A stretch of 64,000 nucleotides of DNA. Origin: Purshia tridentata. Its lineage: Eukaryota; Streptophyta; Magnoliopsida; Rosales; Rosaceae. Positions 13,409 to 27,100 of the stretch are shown here, in pieces. The DNA lies in contig QANT01008395.1 of assembly GCA_003254885.1 (NCBI GenBank), forward strand, positions 28,553 to 92,552, given 5' to 3'. Each line of letters begins with the position of its first letter. Position 1 is the first letter of the stretch. The notes below the pieces were generated by a model. The model did no database searches and was not told the DNA's origin. It worked only from the letters and a program-made list of their open reading frames with translations. The position numbers and the translations under genes are program-made.

Positions 13409-15868
13409 TAATCTCAAAATTCAAGCAGTATCACACACAATTGGCCACCTCCCAATTCACATTCGATTTCCCAAACAAAATGCTCAAAATGAAATAACAA
13501 TTACATAATATACACATTATCAACGACGAAACGGAGACATTTCTGAGCTCAAGTCGACGTCACTGGAAACCACCCCGAACCGACGGTGATTTGGCGACGA
13601 TTTCCGATACCGAAAAATCAACCATAATATTAACAATATGTATGAGAAAATATCGGAAATGCTTAATTTGAAGCTACTGCAAATCCCGTATCCGATCAAA
13701 GAGTGTAAGAGACTGAACGGAATCGGAGATTCGGAAGATTAGGGAAGATAGGGCCACCTCGCTTAGGCTATCAGTCTTTTTCTCTTTTCTCTCCCTCTCG
13801 ATGTTTTTTTGAAATTGAATTTCCTAAATAATGGATGGCGAGATGGTCGCATTTGGCGATCCGATGGACCAGATTAAAAGTGGGTTTAACGGTTGGGATT
13901 GTGTAGAAGAGTGGGGAGTTGTTGGTGGCCGTTGGATGGTGAGGGGCCTAGGTTTTCTTCTGGGAAAGCGATGCGAGTGGAATTTGGCGCTAAGTAGAGT
14001 CCGGAAAGCGTCGAGGCTCAGCGTGGGATGTACACGTGTAAGGGTAGCATTGAGTGACTTGACCTAGGAAACGATGGACGGCTGAAATTTAAAACTGTGA
14101 AGACTAAGAAAAGTACGCGGAAAATGAATTTGAATAACGGATTTTCCCCGTCGGTGTCGTTATCTACTAAATTAGCTCTTTATTCCTTTTTTCATTGGGG
14201 CCGGTTGGTCAAGGATGGATTTGAGAATTTATATCATTTCTGATTTTAGGAAAAAGAGAATGGAATAATTTCCATTACAGTATTTGAAAATTTCAAGAAT
14301 TATAATCAAATTTTTTATTTTTTTTACATTTCCATATTTAGTCCATACAATAATAGCAATAAAAATTTGTACAGTTTTTCAATAATTCCCATATTTATCA
14401 TATAATTATCTAATATTTATACGAAGAGATTTTTAGGACAAGTAGAAATTTCAATTTATAATAATGGTAGCTTTGTCATAAAAAATGTAATAAAAGATTT
14501 CTCATGAAAGTTGAATTGCATACTTCAGGGACTGAAAGGTATCATATACCCCACTTATATTGGTATTTGAAACTCATATGGATGGTAACAGATTTTCACT
14601 AATGTACATACATAACATTGAAATAGGATCTAATACCCATACTCAAGCTCTAAAAAAGTAAACCAAACAGGCCTAAAAGTGAACAAAGATAATATAATTT
14701 TCTTTTCACATTTTTCTTTTCTTTTTCATTTCTTGTTTAAGACTACACATAACTACATAAGTAGAGAAACAAAATGGTGAAAATACCTTGTTGACTAATC
14801 AAATAAATGGTTATTTTCCATCAAATAAGAAATGATTGGTTATTTGATAAAAGTAGATCCTATACTACTGTATAAAAAAATATATTTTAGGGTTATTAAT
14901 TACTATCATTAACTTTTAATTATCAATTTATATGTTATATGATATGAGAATTACTTATTTGTTAATTATAACGGGACCAATATATGAATAAATGAAATAT
15001 TGTTGGATGAGTTGCGATCTAAAACCTTAAGATATCGATCACACATGGCTTTATCTGCAATAATATATCATCATACGAACGTATTTTTAATTTTCATTTA
15101 AAGTTTGATGCATGTTGATTGACTAATAATGACTAGATAAATGTTAACTTCATTGACTAGCTGATATTGAAGTCGTTTAAAGATCACCGTATAGATTTTA
15201 TCCGCAGTGATGTTTGTAATGTGACAAGTTACAACTAATTAATGTGAAATATATAAGACATGATCGACAACGTACTTGTTATAATTTGATAAGGTCTAAA
15301 GCGAACCTATATATCGACAAATTAATTTTTAAAACCATTTGGTTGAACTAATATATAGTTCGTATATCTAATATTACTCAAATAATAAATTTGGACAATA
15401 TTACTCAAATTAAAGATATAGAAGAATACAATTATCTAGTCTATATTTCAAATATTTAGTTGCCTTATCCGCCATCTCCACCAAAACTGGTCCACTGGTA
15501 CCACCGACAGATGTCAGCTTTACAGTACTGAAACCATGCATCACCAAATAAATGTGCAAATCAAATGCAAATTCTAAAGCCATTATATTATTAATCGATG
15601 TCGCACGTGAATGCCACCAGCAATTTAACTCACAGTCGTCAAAATCTACAGCCATGCAATAAGCTAGCACAACCCAATTCTCAAACTCTCAATTATATTT
15701 CATATGCTTTCTTATAATTAAGATTCGTGTACTTATATGAGGCTTATATATATAAATAAGTAAAAGGTCCCGTTAATTAAGCATTAATTTGGAGGTCTTA
15801 GTTAATTAAAAGGTAGAATGAAGTAGCTAGTTCAGTTGAATCAACCGGATATATATACCAGGAATAAT
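13409..15868. other. TCX promoter region and AT-rich spacer
   Basis: The first few hundred bases hold the leader and promoter of the CXC gene. The rest is AT-rich DNA with short open frames only. An open frame at 13831-14067 on the plus strand has no recognisable domain and I do not call it a gene. Confidence 0.55.
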
Positions 15869-16033
15869 ATATATACCACTAAAATTAATTAATCTAGGAT
15901 GGCGGCGAAGGGATGTTAATTTATCGATTGAATTAAGTTTCAGCCAAACTATATATACCACTAAGATTAATTAAACTAGGATGGCGGCGAAGAAAATGTT
16001 TATTTATCGATTGAATTAAGTTTCCGCCAAACT
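15869..16033 (+). repeat. Two-copy tandem duplication, about 82-bp unit
   Basis: Copy one (15869-15950) and copy two (15951-16033) share the order ATATATACCACTAA, GATGGCGGCGAAG, TTATCGATTGAATTAAGTTT and GCCAAACT, with a few substitutions and small indels. It is a diverged tandem duplication in intergenic DNA with no associated gene. Confidence 0.8.
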
Positions 16034-16975
16034 CCAATTTCTTTAATTATTAGAATGAGTCAATAAAATGAGGTGGACATGTTGGCCTAGAGTTCGTTCT
16101 CTGATCACCGACAAAGACATCCATGGCCTTGCTCTGTCTTGTATAAAAGGTAATCGATCGATCTTGACGGGTGCAAAGTGATCGAAGATTGATGTCCAAA
16201 CTATATCTGTCGGGTCCAAATTATGAAATAAATTATCATTTAAATGAATAATATATGAAATAATTAAATACTGATATATTATTTGAGATTTAATTTTAAA
16301 ATTTACATTTAAGCACTAAAAAATAAAATTATATGATAATTTACATAATATTCAATTTATATATTGAACACTAAAAAATAAAAAATAAAATATTATATAC
16401 GATAAATTAATTATAACTCGTAAAGTAATATAAAATGTAGTAAGTAAATCATTATTGATATTTAAGATATCTAACACTCCTCTCTTAGATCTTTGTTGCT
16501 CATCACTCTCTCTTCTTACCAAATTTCCATGACCTTTTCATTTTACATCCTCATTATGTTTTTTGGTAATTTCTTTTAGAGGCTTTTAGATTTTAGTCCT
16601 TCAATAAGATTATCTAATGTGGAATATATACGCTGACATGGACATAGGATCAAAGGACTAAATTCAATTTTTGATCTTACATCAGGTGTTAATCTAAACT
16701 TGAACTTATCAAAGGATTAAAATCTAGTTTTCTGTTTCTTTTAAACGTGAAAAATAAAAGAAAATAGCAGCCCAACTTAGCCAATGGAGAAAACTGGCCG
16801 GCCAACTACTCAGGGGGGTCTAATCACTGATGACTGTATTATTATTCAGAGATATATACAAGTCGATCTCAATGACGTACGTACTACTCCACAGCTTTTT
16901 TATAAGTTTGAAGCTGAATGGACATGCATCAAAACCTGAATGGCTGAATGTGAAGAGGTTAGTAATTAATTAATT
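16034..16975. other. AT-rich intergenic DNA
   Basis: No coding potential or RNA gene is seen here. The stretch lies between the tandem duplication and the LINE fragment. Confidence 0.5.
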
Positions 16976-18028
16976 AGAAATTAAGGATATCCATCAAACA
17001 CTTTATGTGGAGAGCTATCTCTAATGCTGTTGCCACTAATTGGTGTTTGTTTAAAAGAAAGATAGTTAGTCAGTCTCTCTGTCTAATTTGAGGTGAACAT
17101 CCAGAGACCATTGAGCATGTTCTATTTTTTGTCCTTGGTTAGATCCAGTGTGGTTTGAATGCTTGGGGTACAGAGTAGAGAAATCTCAAGTTACTTTCCT
17201 TGATAGCTGGCTTCTTCAAGTGCTCAAGTCTGCAGGACCAGATTCGAATTACCTCTTATCTTGCATTTGTTTTATTTGCCGGACCATTTGGAAGAGTAGA
17301 TGTTCCAAGGCATTTGTCCAAATCCTTTTCTGCAGTCCCAATCTACTTCTGGTGTGGTTCATCCTTCTAGGCCTTCCTCTCCAATTGATATTTCTTTATG
17401 GCACCCCCCTGTTGCTCGTAAAGTCAAGGTTAATGTGGATGCAGGTTGGTATCAGAAATCTCATGAGGTATTGGGGTGGTGATTAGAGACAGTAATGGAA
17501 GACCTTCTTGCTGGTGACGCTACAAGGTGTGTTGCTTCTTCTATGGATTTGGTTGAGGCTATGGCATTTAAAGCTGGTCTACTTTGTGCAAAGGAAAATA
17601 GTTTTAATGAGATTGAGGTATTGAATCTGATTCTCAGATTGTCGTTTCAGCTGTGCAGAAGCTTTCAAAGCTAGTTCCATGGGAGCTTTACCCTTTGTTG
17701 AATGAAATTTGGAACCATTCTGCAAATTTTTCATCTGTGACTTGGAAGTGGGTAAGTCGAGAAGCTAACCGAGCCGCGGATGAGGAGGATGTGCCTTTTG
17801 GATTGGGTCTCTGTACCCCCATCCTCTCTCTGGGGTGTGTTGGTAGCGGATGGGCTTCAATTAGATTAGCTTTGAGTTTTCTGGTTTTTTTATCACTGCA
17901 GACTGTTTAGTTTGCTGGTGTTTTGTCAGTTTTTGTTTGCTTTGGTTGTTTAGTAGTTTGCTGTTCTTTGCTTTGCATTCCTGTTATTTGCCTTTCGGCT
18001 TGTTTAATGAGAAATTAAGGATATCCAT
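16976..18028 (+). mobile_element. 5'-truncated non-LTR (LINE) retrotransposon fragment with 19-bp target-site duplication
   Basis: A perfect 19-bp direct repeat, AGAAATTAAGGATATCCAT, flanks the insert at 16976-16994 and 18010-18028, typical of target-primed LINE insertion. Just inside the left copy is a zf-RVT-like frame (IKHFMWRAISNAVATNW, then LFKRKIVSQSLCLI, a stop, then EHPETIEHVLF). Further in is an RNase-H-like segment of the RVT_3 type (VKVNVDAGWY, then VVIRDSNGRP, later SQIVVSAVQKLSKLVPWELY and SREANRAAD). The frames carry stops and shifts, so it is dead. Only the pol C-terminus remains, and a poly-A tail is not visible at the right end. Family assignment is from motif memory. Confidence 0.85.
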
Positions 18029-21000
18029 GCATATTAGTCCAGCGGCTTTGTAAAAATTAATGGACTGATTTATTTATTATTTTCAGAAAGGACAATGGAC
18101 TGATTTATTAACTAAATTATGTATGTATATAATTTTTTTTGTCGAATCGAATCGAATTATGTATGTATTAGTTTATTAGTTTTATAATTTTAATTCCTTT
18201 AATTACTAATTTTTGTGGCCGGTCATGGAGTGATACTCAAACAAAGGTTTCGAATGGTTTCATGGGAGATGATATTTTAACATAACTAGTTTAACTATTG
18301 CCACTCTGTGTAAAAAATAAAAAAATGTATTAATTAAAGGAATATTAATTAAATAAATACAAAAAATGTATAATATTAATCAAGGTCGACCCAACTTATA
18401 TAATTATTTAAATCAATATATAGATAATAATAACAGACCATCCTATAAATTCATACTTGGGCTGCAGTTCAAACCCTCCGAATATGGATTTTTTTTTCTT
18501 TTCTTTCTAATCACTTCGGTAGCAGTAAATTGAGACGTGCACGTTTGAAATTTTAGGAGCAGACAAGAGTCCTTGGGTCATGGAAGCACTTTCATACTGT
18601 AACATTTCTTTAATTAATGTGTCTTTTTTGGATCTATAATATGCATATGCATGATCACATGATGACAAGCCAAGTTTGCAGAGGGCCCGATCTCCATAAT
18701 GAGCTATAATATATATATGACGGCCTGTCAGCCTTTCACAAATTTCAATTCTTAAGAATATCTGTGTCAAATTTTACCTTCAAGTTCAAAATTGATGTGT
18801 ATATATATATATAATTTCCCCTAATGAAATGTACTGAATTGAACTGAATTTAAGTGGATTATTATCAAATTATAATGGATAAAAGTATTGCAATTTTACT
18901 CTATTTTGTAGACATCGATTTATACGTATATAGTACGACTTAAACGACATATAAATTATAACTTTCAGATGTGTGGTGGCCTGCATAGTATATACTACAG
19001 ACTACAGTACTACAGTCCATTTCAATTATCTTCATTATAATTAAGCTGCATTATGTTGTTTATTCTTTGTTTATACGAATGAGTAATGAATTATATATCC
19101 TAATTTTTCTTGGGCAATTAATCGACAAAGCTAGCTAGATACCTAGCTATATATATAGCTAGTCAGTAAGGTGTAACCAAGACATGTCTATTGAGATTGA
19201 CACATCGATCAATTATTGGAGTGTATACTCTGCTTTCCCAAATGAACAGCCCTTGCTGTACTAGATCAAAATTAATCGAAATATAGTCTATAAAAAAAAT
19301 ATTAATCTACTTTGGTATATTATATATATACAGATTAAAAGTTTAAACTAATTAATTCATGAAATTTTATATATTTATAAATTTCGAGCCAGTTATATAT
19401 AAAGCGATGAAATTAACAGGTGCTATCTTTTAGCTACGAGATATTATTATGAGTTGGTAGACATTAAATTAATCATAATTTTTCTTTGTTTGTTTCTTTT
19501 TGTTTTCCTAGGTCTGCAAGGTCCCTTCCTGGGGTATTACTTACTTACGTACATCAAGGACTTGTCTCATCAATCTTTTATTAATTTTGCTTAGAAGGGC
19601 TTGCTTGCTCTATTTAATTTCCACATTAGTCATTCTTTCATCACCTTTTGTTTTAGGGTAACACTAATTTAATTTCATCCCCTTGTTTAATTACAGGCTT
19701 ACGTGGAAGTTTGATTTTTTATGCCATGCATATATATAATAGATATATAATTAAATCTACCAAATCATGAATTTAATTAGTACGACTAGTCAAGTACCCT
19801 TACCTATCCAATAAGTCGGTGGAATAATTTTAGTATAAAATTATCCATAACAGGTATTACTTTGCTATATAGAGTCACATTAATTGGTATATACTTCATT
19901 AAATTAATAATGTAATTTAAGACGTCTTTTAATGGCTTCTGTATTTACAACGTCATTTGTGGCGTTAATTATATTTGAATATAGATAAAAACGCCATCAA
20001 ACGCCTTCCATGACATATTTGAGGTGTCATGAAAAGCCTTTAATTTATATTGCAGTGGTATAACCGAGTAACCATATTACATTAATTTGCAGGCTCCATG
20101 TCAAGAGGGTATAGCTTTCACTACATAAAGCCTGGCATGCATTAATTAACATTTTAATTTGCGGCTAATTCTATGCATGTTCACGATAATTTTATTCCCC
20201 CATTCATATTCGAAGCGCAGGTACGTACAACAAAATTTTACTTAAGAAAATATATAAGTAATCGGTCCAAGTTATTAACATTAATTTTTGCTTAATTACA
20301 CATGTTCCCCAAAATTTTCTATCTTCCAAAGCGGAGTTTGAATTCCACTATTATGAATAGGTAAAACCGTTGAATTATATAAAATATATATATGAGGAGT
20401 TTTTTAAAAGAGATCCTTTTTGATAAGATTGAAATGATCACGTACATGTAGATCAAACCCTCAATACAATTTAATAATACGAACTGTTGAATATATATAA
20501 TATCAATACATAATAAAATGCTCTAGAGCTTAGTAAGATAATACAATGTTAACCACCTTGTTGGCCCATTACGTACACAACGCGATCCCATAATTCCAAC
20601 CATTTATTTTTAGGTCCACATTTAATAATTATCTTTGCAAAAAAGCATTCAAATTGAAAATTATTTTGCCATTTGATTATTGATCATCACAATATATCAT
20701 TTCAATGTTTATCGAATAAATTGTGCTCATCTATTTATTTGAACACATTAGACTATTAAAAGTTAATAATTAAATGATTTCCAATTTAATTGATTTTTTT
20801 TACAAGAATATATGATATTTGAATGGGGAACCTTAAAATGAACACTTCAAATTATTAGATCATGTTGTGCAATGGGCCCAAATGAACACCATACGTAGGT
20901 TAGGTTTTATTCTATACAAAAATATATAAAATAGAATATGTACATATTTCGACCTCCGTTTAAATCTCTAGTTCGTCTTGATCAATAACAATATATAAAC

Positions 21001-21756
21001 TAAATATTATATTATTAATTTAAACTAAAATGATATCTAATATATAGATTATAGCATACTATTAATGCAAATCAAGTTCAAAAATCGGGTTGGAATTCAG
21101 ACTTAGATTCGGGTTAGGCTTAGGTGGGCATGATCTCTACCCAAGCCCAACCCAAAAAATGAGTTGATGTCCGGTTCTGACATGTTTTGATTTTTTCAAA
21201 CCCTCCCACATAAGTTAAAACATCGAGTTGGATTCGGTGAGCTCAGGTTGACCCAACCCAAGTTGCACTCGTACTTATAATATTAAAGAGGCAAAACCTA
21301 AAAAGATTGTACATCCAAAAGCTAAAAAAGGCTCTTACACTACCTATATAGTTTGGAAATGGAAGCATATATGTATACACTTAACTAGGAGATGCAGTTT
21401 ATAATTTAAATTACACGCATGCATATATGTAATAAGACATGTTTCTTATTACAAGAACACGCATGCTTGAATGGTTGACGCATTTTCTAATTACAACTAT
21501 AAGGAATATCTATTGACATAGTACATATAGAAGGTAAAANAAAAAAAAAAAAAAAAAAGGAATGTAATCTCAAATGCAATCCTACCGCATTTAGTAATTC
21601 ATTTATTTCATATTTAATTAGTATATATAACCTCAGTCCATCTTCCTCATGTGAATTATTTTCATATCACAAGATTGGAGTCTGAATTTTTCTTTTTCCC
21701 TCCTCAATTTCCCTCTTCCATTTTTGTTTTCTCCTTTTCGCGTGAAAGGAATGTGC
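18029..21756. other. AT-rich intergenic DNA upstream of EMF1
   Basis: This stretch has many TA-rich runs and only short open frames without domains. There is an ambiguous base at 21540 within a poly-A run. No RNA gene or complete mobile element could be supported by eye. Confidence 0.5.
21540..21540. other. Ambiguous base N in a poly-A run
   Basis: A single N in a homopolymer upstream of EMF1, typical of a low-confidence draft-assembly position. Confidence 0.9.
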
Positions 21757-23238
21757 TAGGGTTAGATACCTTCATTACCCACAAGAAAAAACTAGGGTTT
21801 CATATTGACGCACTCACAATCTCCAAAGCCGCGCCTGAGCTACACGTACCAATCAGCAGTTACTAATGTGCAAAGGCATCTTTGGCCCTCCTTGACACGA
21901 CAGGCACAAATAAATAATGTGCCCCCCAAAAGAGCGTGTAATCCACGCGATGGGAACAGTAGCTTTTTTATCATTCTGCCTCTACTACTAGGGTTTCTTT
22001 TTGCCTTTGTCCCAAACACATATAAAATAATAAAATGGATTTGTGATAAGAGGCGCACCTTTGCACCACGTGGCAGTGATCTATTGGTTGGAGACCATTT
22101 TCCGCAGTAATTTATATTATGTATGCGTATAGACATGGTACCGTATGTATAAACCCTTCATTCGGCGACAAAATAAAGAGTAAAACTCACTCTCCCTCTC
22201 TCTTCTCTCTTTCTTCAGACTCTCTCTCTAGAATCGAAACCTCTTTATCTCTCTAGGGTTTTACAAGAGTTCGCACTCAAATTCTACTCATCCAGCTCCG
22301 AATCTTGACTCACAGCTCGGACTCCGATCTTCGCGCTCAGGTGCTCTCTCTTTCAGTGCAGTTTTCTCGACGCGCCGTGGAGAATCGGAGCCGAGCTCGT
22401 GTACGACGTCGTCTCGGGGGGTAATTGTCGATCGCGTTGAGGTCGGTTTTTCTGCTCTAATTACTATCCGTTGATTCGGTTTTTGAAGTCGATGATTGGG
22501 TCGGAGTTGATTGGTTCAAGTTTCAGCTGAGTTTCAGCTGCTTTATTTAAAATATTTGAGCTGGGTTTACTGTGTATAGTACGTTAAGTTTGGGCTTTAC
22601 TTTGCATTTCTTATCTGGGTTTTGTTTTAGGGGTCGATATAAACATTACTGTATCGTTTTAAGTCGTATTTTGGTCGTTTTGCTGTGGTTAGAAGTGAGC
22701 TGATTGTTTAGTGACTGTGAATTTGTAAGCTATAACCAAATGAACCCTAAATTTTTTATTTTTTTGGATTGGTGTGCATGCTTTTATTTTCTGATTTGGA
22801 GTTTCTGAGGGCGAGTTTGAAATGGGTTTACTGTATTATTGCATATCTTGGAGGATTAACACTACTTTTATTGTGGGATCGTATATCGTTCTTATTTAAA
22901 GGAACAAAACCCTAACATATGTGCTTTGTCTTATTGGTCTTATTTTGTGATTGGTTTGCAACTTTAAAGGGTGAGTTTAGCTAAGTGAATAATTTTATTG
23001 TATGTAATGCATTGGATTAGCCACTGCAGACTTCTTAATGTTGCTTTCATGGAAAACTAGGGTTTTTAATTTCTTCCTTTGGGTTTTAATATACTTGTAC
23101 ATCAAGTGGAGGTTGTTATTTTATGTGCAATATCACTGTATGAGGAGGTATTTTACCTTCTAATTTATTTGTATAATATTTTCGTCAGTGGATAATTGTT
23201 TTGCTTGAGATTTCTTGGTGATTGAGAATAAACCCTAA
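21757..23238 (+). promoter_or_regulatory. Telobox-rich promoter, leader and leader intron of EMF1
   Basis: Eight matches to the telobox core AAACCCTA or its reverse lie at 21757, 21793, 21989, 22254, 22743 (one base short of the full core), 22907, 23058 and 23230. A CT-rich stretch at about 22186-22260 resembles a plant transcription-start or leader region. A leader exon probably ends near 22440, and a leader intron runs to about 23412 or slightly later before the start codon. In plants teloboxes bind Myb-type TRB proteins, which can recruit Polycomb complexes. The positions are seen; any function here is inference. Confidence 0.55.
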
Positions 23239-23463
23239 TGCTTTTAATTTGTTTGGGACTTGGACTTGGACCAAGATTTGTTTGACATAATGTTGAACGT
23301 TTAGGTGCTTTCCTTGCATCTCCGGCCCTTTATTTTCCCCCCAGTTATATTGTATTATTAGCATATGATAATGATATTACTCAATTAATATATTTTTCAT
23401 TTTGTGAACATAGGTAATATTATTTTAAGAACAAATAACTGTGGGCTGCTTAGATGCTATAAC

Positions 23464-24072
23464 ATGGAGAGGGGTCTTCTGATGGGCGATAATCATAAGA
23501 GTAGTGACTCTATTGTTGCCTCCAAGTCCGTGGGATCTTTTGTTAAGATTGACTCAATATCTATAGATCTTGATGATGCAAATGGAAAGAGTCATCCGGG
23601 GAAGTGTGAGCATTTCTCCATACGGTAAGCCTTGGAGCCTTGGTACCTGGCCCCCTTTTCCATAGATTAATTATGTGCATTTTGAAAAGCCACAATTTCT
23701 ATCTCAATGTGTATGCGATGTTTCTCACTTGTTCATAATATGAATTTCTTACCAATGATATTAAATAATTTACATTTCTTCATCTTCAATATTATCTCAA
23801 GCTCTACTCTGAAAGATAATTAATTTGGTTTATGTTCCTCCATTTTGGAAGATAATATAAAGCTATATTGCTGGACTATTAAGGATAGAGAAGTCAATCT
23901 CTTATCTTTACTTTTTAGTTCCCTGTAACACAGCACTTGAATTGGAAGTAGACTACCTTTGATGCAATAAACGTTTTCATCAGGAACTTATAATGACATA
24001 AGTACTAGTATATTGCTAATTTTACAAGACGGTACATGTCTGAAAGTACTTAAACAATGGCAAATATTTAGA

Positions 24073-24104
<32 letters not shown>

Positions 24105-27100
24105 TTCAGCATTATATTTTCAATAATAAGCTGCATGTAGTAAATAATACCTATGCAACATTTCTTTGATTGCAAATTCTCTATTATATTGTGAATGCAG
24201 TGGTTATGTATCTGAAATTCGCAAAAACAACTTGAAGATATGTTGGCCATTTGCTTCAGATGGTGATTTGAACAAGATTGATCTGGAGAAAACATCCATT
24301 CTTCCTCCTTTAGATACTCCAAAATTCAGATGGTGGTGTTGCCAGAATTTTCAGAGAGAAACTGGTTCCAAAATCATTGCAAAAGATCATGGTACAAACT
24401 CTAATTATTGTCTTGGATCTGACCCCAATAACACTTGTCAGATGCCACACCTCAGTGATGCAGTGCTTCTGTCAGATTGTCAGCAAGGTCCAAAGTCAAA
24501 AGTTGTTGATCCTTCTGCTATTGTGAATGGCAATGAGCAACACCCTTCATCATGTATTGATAAGAAAGAAGGGAAGGATGAAGTTGTACCCACCACCATC
24601 ATAGGTATATATACTTATAGTCAAGCAAACTTCAATTGGATAGCCTGTTCATATTACAGTCTTTTGATTTATTTCTTGTGATTCATCCAGCAAATGAGAA
24701 TCAGTCAGAAGACAATGTGAGTCGCGAAATGCCCACATTTAATTCTGTTGAGACAGAAGTTAACCCAAACGGGATGCAGGAGAAGCATAAGTATGACACA
24801 GGTGTTTTTTTTTTTTTTTTGTGTGGAAAATTTTACCTGTGATTGCTGTATGTAATTTTATTTGGACAAGAAATAACTATAAAGCTACATTACAAATTAT
24901 GATGTCTGATTTTTCACAGTCATATTCACAGTCATAATGTCTGATTTTTCATAATTATAATGTCTTATATTTCACAATCATGATGGCTATGATTTCTCAC
25001 AATCATAATGTCCATGATTTCTAAAACAGAAGCTATACAATTGGAGTGCAATGTATCTGTTAAAGTCCTTAAGCTAGGATGTGAAAGTCATGAAGATACC
25101 AATGCTGAGATTGAGACAAAAAACAACAAATGCTGGAATAAGAATTCCACCCATATTAGTGAAACTGAGTACCAAAGTTTAGCAGATGACAAACACAAGG
25201 AGTCAATGAATGCTTATGAGACATGTAAGAAAGCCAGGATGGTTGACGAGGCCGATAATGCTACCAAGGTTCAGACAAGCATTGGTCATCCTCTGGTTTT
25301 AGATGAGTGTGAATATGCATCATCTGAAAATCATGATAAGTCAAGTGGTTTGCATCGTAAGAAAAGTCGAAAGGTACGTCTGCTGACTGAGTTGTTGTGT
25401 AATAATGGGGATGCAAAGACTGATTGCTTCAGGACAGAGGATTTGCCATCCAACACAATTAATAATACATCTGGGGCAGGAACTGCTTCCCAAGGTCAGA
25501 TGTCTCTCCAAGAAAATGCTAGAGCAGGTCCAGGAGAGAATAAGAAAAGGAAGTTGCCTGAGGAAGAAGAACAGGGATGCCCAGAAATGAGCCATCGTAA
25601 AATTTTGAATAAAAAAGTTAAGGCTTTCAAGAGAGATGAAGAAACCACCAATGCCATTGCAGGTTCTGAATTAGAAGACGATGCCTTTGCTAGAATCTCT
25701 TTGCAGGCTGATACGAAGAGCAATTGGAGTAGATCTGGAATTGAAAGAATCCCTACTATTGGTAAGAAGAAAACTAAGAAGTCCAATGATTTTGATGCAT
25801 GTTCACTGTTAGTTCCAACTGAAGGAAATGTGTCAATAGAATCCCTGGGAAAAGTTGAAAATTCAAGTAAGGGTACTAAGATTGCTGCTTTTGGACAAAC
25901 GTATGTTGCATCCACAGGTAGAGGGATGGATCCAATTCCTTTGCCTTCTCCAAAGCCAGAGAGAAAATCTGGTTCTTGGAAGAAGAAAGGCAAGATGCCA
26001 CAAATTGATAATGGACAGGCTTCTCTATTTCCTTGGACTGACATGCACAGGAAAGGCCCAAATACAAGAAAAGATGTAGAAGTCATGCAAACTGAGCAAG
26101 TAAGTCTTCCATTTCATCTGGCAGAAGATGCACCGACTGAAAAAGGGCTGCCTTTTTCCCTCAACAGCTATTTGGCTGCACAAACATATGGCAGGAAATA
26201 TGTTCCTCAACTTGAAGATGGTTTTCCTTCCTTGTCAACTTGGCAAGATAGCACTTGCAAACTAGATGAGTTTATGAGGAAAAATCTGGATGCCAACTAT
26301 GCTGCAAAGTTAAGCAAACCTTCTACATCTGTATCAAATGCATTTTCTGGGAAAGGAGTACATGGTGAACTCAGTAGTAAATTTCACACCCATAGCATGC
26401 CGATCCTGAATGAGAACCAAATGTACAGCTCCCAGGTTGAACAAGGGAGTTGTTCTTTAATGCAGAAAATGGTAAAAAGTTTTTCTCTCTTGTTACTATT
26501 TTTGGGCTGGATGCTTTCATTATGATGGCTGCATGATATATGTCCAGAGCCATGTATGTTTCGTCTATTTCCAAGATTTATCAAATTTAACTGTTCCATT
26601 GTAGAATTATTATGATATCATCATCACTCATCCATATCAGATAATTACTGACACATTTATTACCCAGTAAAGAAATAAACTAGTCCATATTAAACAATGT
26701 TGGTTGGTGACGTTGTGTTTAAATAATTTTTCTTTCTTGTCTGAGCTTGTAACTGATTTTTATTCATGCTTAGAATTATTTTGTTTGATATTCCAAAAGT
26801 AGCAATGTTAATCAAGTGATTCATTGGAGCAATTTCTACAGTTTCCCTTTGCTTCTAGGTATCCCATCGAAGCATATTTCTCATCTCTATGGTCAATTTT
26901 TTGAACACTAATATGTATAACTATCTTTTCTATCTGGTTTTCCTTTTCAATTTGTTTCGATGATGATTCATTTTCTTTTTTCAGGATATCTCTCATGCAA
27001 GCAACAATGAGAAAATAATTGAGGCTCAGAAAAATTCAGCTGTATCTGTTGGTAGGAAGCATATCAACCATAGATCTGACAAGATGTCTGAGCAGGGAGC

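Noticed and set aside
16000-16975. Possible small genes in the AT-rich spacer
   Set aside because: Only short stop-to-stop frames with no domain or splice support.
21651-22136. Open frames on both strands upstream of EMF1 (up to 101 residues)
   Set aside because: They have no recognised domain and lie in the EMF1 promoter; I treat them as chance frames.
25496-26086. 196-codon minus-strand frame opposite EMF1 exon 4
   Set aside because: It overlaps a coding exon and shows no domain; it is a long-frame shadow.
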